The notes beneath the pieces were generated by a model. That model was not told the origin of the DNA, made no database searches, and saw nothing but the letters and a program-made list of their open reading frames with translations. Positions 59,474 to 64,000 of a stretch of 64,000 bases of DNA are shown here, piece by piece. A program made the position numbers and the translations under genes. The DNA lies in contig CM077653.1 in assembly GCA_039707465.1 (NCBI GenBank), positions 379,501 through 443,500 on the forward strand, written 5' to 3'. The DNA is from Rhabdophis nuchalis (taxonomy: Eukaryota > Chordata > Lepidosauria > Squamata > Natricidae). How positions within the stretch are numbered: position 1 is the first letter of the stretch; each line of letters starts with the position of its first letter.

Positions 59474-59639
59474 GGCCTCGGGAGAGCAACGCGGCGCGTG
59501 GTTGTCTCTGCAGTTCATTTCTATGCGCCCCTCCCACCCCGCTGCCGCGGGGGAAGCTACCCAGGCACCCTTTCGCTGCCTGGAAGCGGCCTCCGCGCCG
59601 CCCGAAGGACCCCAAGGCCCATGGGCCGCAGCCAGCGCC

Positions 59640-59760
59640 CGCCCGGCAGCCGAAGGGCAGCTCCGCGCGCGGCCCCTCCCTTCCCCCTCCCGGAGTCGCC
59701 CAGCGGGGCGCGCGCCCGTGACGTCACTGCGGGGGGAGCAAGATGGCGGCCGAGGCGGCG
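59640..59760 (+). promoter_or_regulatory. CENATAC core promoter: CRE and YY1-type element at the start codon
   Basis: A perfect palindromic CRE, tgacgtca, is at 59719-59726. The element aagatggcggc at about 59740-59750 overlaps the CENATAC ATG (59743), the usual form of YY1-dependent, TATA-less promoters. Flanking sequence is CpG-rich to about 60.3 kb. The same caagatggcggcc motif occurs at the DDX6 promoter. Confidence 0.65.
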
Positions 59761-62434
59761 ACGCTCTTCCGCTGCCAGCTGTGCCGCCGCAGCGCCTTCG
59801 AGGGGCGCCGGAGCCACCTGTACAGCGCGGGGCACCGGCGGCGGCTGCGCGCGGCCCTGGCCCGGCTGGGCGAGAAGGTGGGCGTGGGTGCGGGGGTGGT
59901 TCCCGGGGGGGGGGCAGGGGCGCAGCTGACGGCTCTCCTCCGCTTCCCCCGGGCAGGTGGCGGCGGCGCGGGCGGCGGCGCGGCGGGCGGTGGTGCTGCC
60001 CTTCCAGGCCGACGAGCACGAGCGGCGTGTCTGGTGCCCCTGTTGCGCGCGCGAGGTCCGGAGCCACCTGAGCCGCGGCGCGCGGACGGTGCTGCACGGC
60101 GGCCTCCTGGAGCACCTGGCCAGGTGAGGGGCGGACGGGCGGGCGGAGGGTGGTCTGCTGCGTTGCGCCTCCTCGGCGGCCGAGCAACGCCCTCTTGGCT
60201 TTCCCGCAGCCCGGAGCACGGGAGAGCCGTGGCCGCCTTCTGGAGGAAGAACAGGGCCGACCCCAAGGAAAAGGCCGACTTCCTGCTGTCCGCGGCTGAG
60301 TACCGGCGGTGAGTGGCTCCGGCCCGGCGGAGGGCTGGCTCCCAGCTGACCCGCTTCCGGGGGGCGCTCCCCTGTCCCCAGGCTGGTCTGTGACCAGGCT
60401 GGAGGGCTCCCGTCTTGGGTCGTTATAAGAGGAGTTGGTAGCCTTCCCTGTGCCAGTCTGTGAAGCCATTCTTAAAAGACACATTTCTGACCAGGGAGGC
60501 TGTGCCAGGCCTCTGGAGAGCCCAGACTGTGTCTCCACCTCTGCATTAATAGCCCTTGATGCCCAGAGTGATGGGTTGCTTTGCACTTCCAGCTTCCAGG
60601 AGTCTCTCTGTGAAGCCCTGGATGCTTATGAAGAGAAGGAAGACGCAGCCATTCAGGAGGTAGAAGGGGTGGGTGTCCCCAAGTGCTCAGGGAAAGACAA
60701 GGGCCTGACTTCAGCTCTGAGTTCCTCTTTCCATCTTTCCTCATTGCAGGCTGCAGCTCACATCCGAGACATGGAAGAGAAGAGACGAGAGATGGTACAG
60801 GCCATCTTAGAGGTTTGTGTGCCCAAGTTCAGAGTGGGCAGTATCCATCATCATGTTTGCAATGGTTTCTGCAGAATCCTCTCTTCCTTTGCTTGTCTTT
60901 CCCCCACTGCATTTAAACTCAAATCCATTTGCCAGGAGTTTTAAGGCACTACCTGTACTTTGGGAATTAAATTTGTACACAACAACGCCTTTTTAATTTT
61001 TTCCCCTGGGGAAATGCTCTTGGGTTAGGGGTATTTCCTTTGCTCGCCTGAGTGTTTTAGCTGAATCTGGTCCATTTTAACACTCTCCAGATTACAATTT
61101 CAAGGTATTTCCTATATTGCAAAATATGTTGTTGCCTCTTGAAACAAGTGCATTTTTCCTGAATTAAACTCAGCCACAGAGAACGGACATGCTAGGTGAT
61201 GGAACCACTGCTGTTTACACATTTACAGGAAACTTAAGGTAGGAGTTACCTTAAATCACAAGCCTTCAAAGCTTTTATATCCCTCTACTCTTTCTGGCAA
61301 TATCCTCTTCACATTACCTGGGTGCTGAGTCTGTTTTGCTTGTGCTGACAAATGTTCTATGTTGTAGTGATTCTCCTTTTGCTATGGAAGAGCAGGAGCA
61401 GCCTGGGCCAAACTGGAGCACCACTTTTCTTCAAGAAGAGCCTATTTGTCCCAGCAGCACTGTGCCTGAGCTGCACTACCCAGAAACAGGGCAGCCCTTA
61501 ACTTTCATTGGCCACCAGGTACTCCCATTAGGAATTTCCTCTTGTCTCTCATGTTCAGCAGTGTGACAACCGAGTGTCTGCCCTGGGTTCAGTCTCCTAT
61601 CTTATACCCTGTTTACCAAGAATCTAAGAGGGAAAAGGGATGCTGTCCACTGCCGCCTACGGGACCGGGGAGCCAATACCTCTGGCTGCAGAACTCACTA
61701 TTTCCCTTTGCAATTTTGCACCTGGGTTTTTCAGATCCTCTGTCCCCTAAAGTACTAATTTGGGCTTTTCTTTTGTTGTTTCAAATGCAGGAAACAGATG
61801 GGGAGGGCAACATTCACACAGGTAGGTTGGAGTCAGCTTTCTGAAATGGCTGTTGAGCCTGGCTGCCCATGATGGACATTTGGCTCATGAGAAGAATGAA
61901 TCTATACTGAAACAATACAGTGAAGCATTAATTTGCCAACTACATTTAGTTGTGTACATGTGTGTGTACATACCTTAAAAATGAGTTAACCATGAATTGC
62001 ATGCCACATGGTTATACATGGTATAGCCTTGAGCATTTCGTAAACAGCTGCTCTCATATCATTATGGTCATTATAATTTGGGCACATGAAAAGAAACATG
62101 GGGCTTTCCTGATTTGTCCACCTTTCAATCTTGAGGAGCAAAACCTCCCTGGCTGATGAATGAAGAGGAAGGTGAAAGGCAGATTGGACCTTCCTATAAA
62201 GAATTCCTTAAAGAAAGTGAGTGTGCAAGGGTTTGGCCCTATGGGGCTCAGTAGGAAGAACTGAGCAAAGAATGATTCGACGTTTTCTGTCCTTTTTAAA
62301 GAACAGAAGCAGAAACTGAAGCAGCTCCCGCCCAACCGTGTTGGGGCCAACTTTGACCATTCATCTCAGACAGGAGATGCTTGGCTCCCCTCCTTTGGGC
62401 GTGTTTGGAATCATGGTAGAAGATGGCAATCCAG
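59743..62434 (+). CDS. CENATAC: CENATAC (CCDC84), minor-spliceosome protein, 3' exon not found
   Basis: CENATAC is a zinc-finger protein of the U12-type (minor) spliceosome, needed for AT-AN intron splicing and chromosome segregation. Exons: 59743-59877, 59957-60123, 60210-60308, 60593-60659, 60750-60812, 61396-61518, 61791-61821, 62139-62216, 62302-62434. This gives 298 codons plus 2 nt, ending at a gtaaac donor; human has 332 residues, so a final exon of about 20-35 codons is missing. Motifs: C2H2-like finger 1 (FRCQLCRR...[10 protein letters not shown]), finger 2 (WCPCC...[13 protein letters not shown]), LDAYEEKED, the helical [38 protein letters not shown] and [16 protein letters not shown]...[18 protein letters not shown]. 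The acceptor of exon 61396 could instead be 61393 (tandem CAG). The 3' exon may lie beyond the LINE that fills the right edge. Confidence 0.92.
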
Positions 62435-62819
62435 GTAAACACACACCTTCCTCTGAGAAGGCCAGAGGCAATGACTAATGCCATTAATCTGTTTAGATTT
62501 AGCCCTCCCCTGTGCTGCTAAGAGACAGCAGTGTGTCTCTGGGGGAAGAGGTCTGGGCTTGGCTGCCACCACATCCTTCTCATTTATTGATTCTGAAATT
62601 GTTGAATTATTGCTTATCATAATTTATGTATTAGCTCATTTCATATATTTCACTTTAACTGATAACAAAATTTTTGGAATCCTCTCTGGCTTCTTAAATC
62701 CAAGAATTGTGAATATCAACACATTACATTTGCATGGCTGCCCATCTCCCCCAAAGTGGACCCTGAAAATGCATAACAAATAAAACATATAGCCAGAAGA
62801 GGTATTCTCCATCAATTCG

Positions 62820-64000
62820 GTCTTGGGGAGGGGCAGGGGCGGTGGGAGACGGGATGGACATCGGTTGGAGGACCGTGGCCGCTGGTTACAGGTGGTCACG
62901 CACTCCGACCTCCCATGCTCCCATCGCAGACTAGGTGGGCAAGAACCACAGACCCGGGGCCCTAGGCTGATGCTATGCAACGCCAGGTCCGTGGTACAAA
63001 AAGCCCACCTCATCCATGACCTTGTGTCAGAGGGGGACCCGGACCTGGTAGGGCCACGAGGGAGGACATCCCCTCGTAGAAATGTGCCCACCAGGATACC
63101 GAGCCTTCCATCAGCCTAGGGCCCTAGGGAGGGGTGGGGGGGGTGGCGATTATGGTTAGGGAAGGTCTTGAGCCAAAGGAGACCACGATCCCTTAGACGA
63201 CCGGGTGCGAGTCCCTCCTTGTGAAGTGGGACCTAGGGAGGCAGTTGGGCGTGTTAGTTGTATACCTGGCTCCTCGCTATACAACAACAGCCCTGCCCGA
63301 GCTCCTAGAGGTGATAGCCGAGGCGGCGGTTGAGACCCCCAGACTGTTAGTCATGGGGGACTTTAACCTGCCGTCAGCAGGCGAAACCTCTGGGTTAGTT
63401 CGGGAGTTCATGGCTTCCATGACAGCCATGGACCTGACCCAAGTAGTTGTAGGCCCTACCCACGAGGGCGGACACACCCTGGATCTAATCTTCGTCTCGG
63501 GACAGTGGAGTAGTGATCTGGGAATAGGGGATCTAGTCATCACACCCCTGTCATGGACAGATCACGCTCTCCTTCGGCTCGACTTTCCGATCGCCGCACC
63601 TCACTGCGGGGAGGCGGAAGCGGACATTCCTATATGGTTCTGCCCCAGGCTCCTGATGGACCCGATAAGGTTCCAAAGGGAGCTTGGGCCAATTCCTGTG
63701 GACTTGCCCCGCGACTCGACTGAGGACCTAGTGGCCGCATGGTTAAGTGCGGCCATGGGGGCCTTGGACCGAGTCGCGCCCTTGCGGCCTCTCTTGCGGC
63801 GACGAACCACCTGGGCTCCTTGGTTTACCGAGGGGCTTAGGGAGATGAAGCGCCACAAGAGACGCCTAGAGAGCAGATGGAGATCTTCTCGCTCCGAAGC
63901 CGACCGAACACTAGTGAGAGACCATATTAGGACTTAGTGGCGATAAGAGTGGCCAAACGTGAGTATTGTGCCACTCTTATTGCATCCGCAGATAACCGCT
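62820..64000 (+). mobile_element. L2/CR1-like LINE, 5' ORF2 part with endonuclease domain (continues past edge)
   Basis: The plus-strand frames read NARSVVQKAHLIHDLV (62.97 kb), then at 63221-63937 a 238-codon frame with the hallmarks of an APE-type endonuclease: VYLAPRY, LLVMGDFNLPSA, THEGGHTLDLIFVSG and SWTDHALLRLD. The linker to the RT follows (TWAPWFTEGLREMKRHKRRL). The frame shifts near 63.1-63.2 kb and again near 63.93 kb, after which VAIRVAKREYCATLIASA continues in another frame. The copy is therefore degenerate but young-looking. The RT part would lie right of the window. The RT C-termini at 4.4 and 27.0 kb may be the same family. Confidence 0.82.

Overview
This window is vertebrate nuclear DNA, most likely from a squamate reptile and probably a snake. 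The genes are split by short GT-AG introns, lie in CpG-rich promoters, and have reptile-like protein sequences. The interspersed repeats are BovB (RTE), CR1, L1-type and L2/CR1-like LINE fragments, plus a palindrome-like repeat with tetranucleotide themes of the ttcacttaac/ggtcgtaa kind that I associate with snake introns. The species cannot be fixed from sequence alone.

Layout, left to right: the last exons of PHLDB1 (+, 1-885); TREH, trehalase (-, 1979-8131, 15 coding exons, 585 aa); DDX6, RNA helicase (-, 12194-22994, 12 coding exons, 483 aa, long 3'UTR down to about 8450, CpG-island promoter near 24 kb); CXCR5, chemokine receptor (+, 24968-28871, two coding exons); BCL9L, Wnt co-activator (-, 32339-38326 for the recognisable coding part, probable promoter in a CpG island at 49.6-51.1 kb); FOXR1, forkhead factor (+, 56790-59192, 6 exons, 290 aa); CENATAC/CCDC84, minor-spliceosome protein (+, 59743-62434, 9 exons in the window, last exon not found). 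The order and strands match human 11q23.3 except that UPK2, which lies between BCL9L and FOXR1 in human, is not recognisable here. Human spans several hundred kb for the same genes; here they fit in about 62 kb.

These genes are a conserved syntenic block, not a pathway. PHLDB1/TREH and CXCR5/BCL9L are convergent pairs. DDX6/CXCR5 is a divergent pair with less than 1 kb between the DDX6 promoter and the CXCR5 start codon. DDX6-TREH and FOXR1-CENATAC are tight tandem pairs, about 0.3 kb apart.

Retroelement debris lies in the large DDX6 introns, the CXCR5 intron, the 11-kb 5' intron of BCL9L, the 5.6-kb BCL9L-FOXR1 interval and the right edge. I reconstructed exon structures by hand from splice sites, reading phase and similarity to remembered human proteins, so individual boundaries may be off by a few bases. 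I found no tRNA, rRNA or CRISPR and no undescribed multi-gene system. The most notable points are a likely GC-AG intron in TREH, a hidden 14-codon first exon of CXCR5, an in-frame TAG next to the BCL9L N-terminus, an internally deleted BovB copy, and an unidentified transmembrane reading frame at 53.1-53.3 kb.
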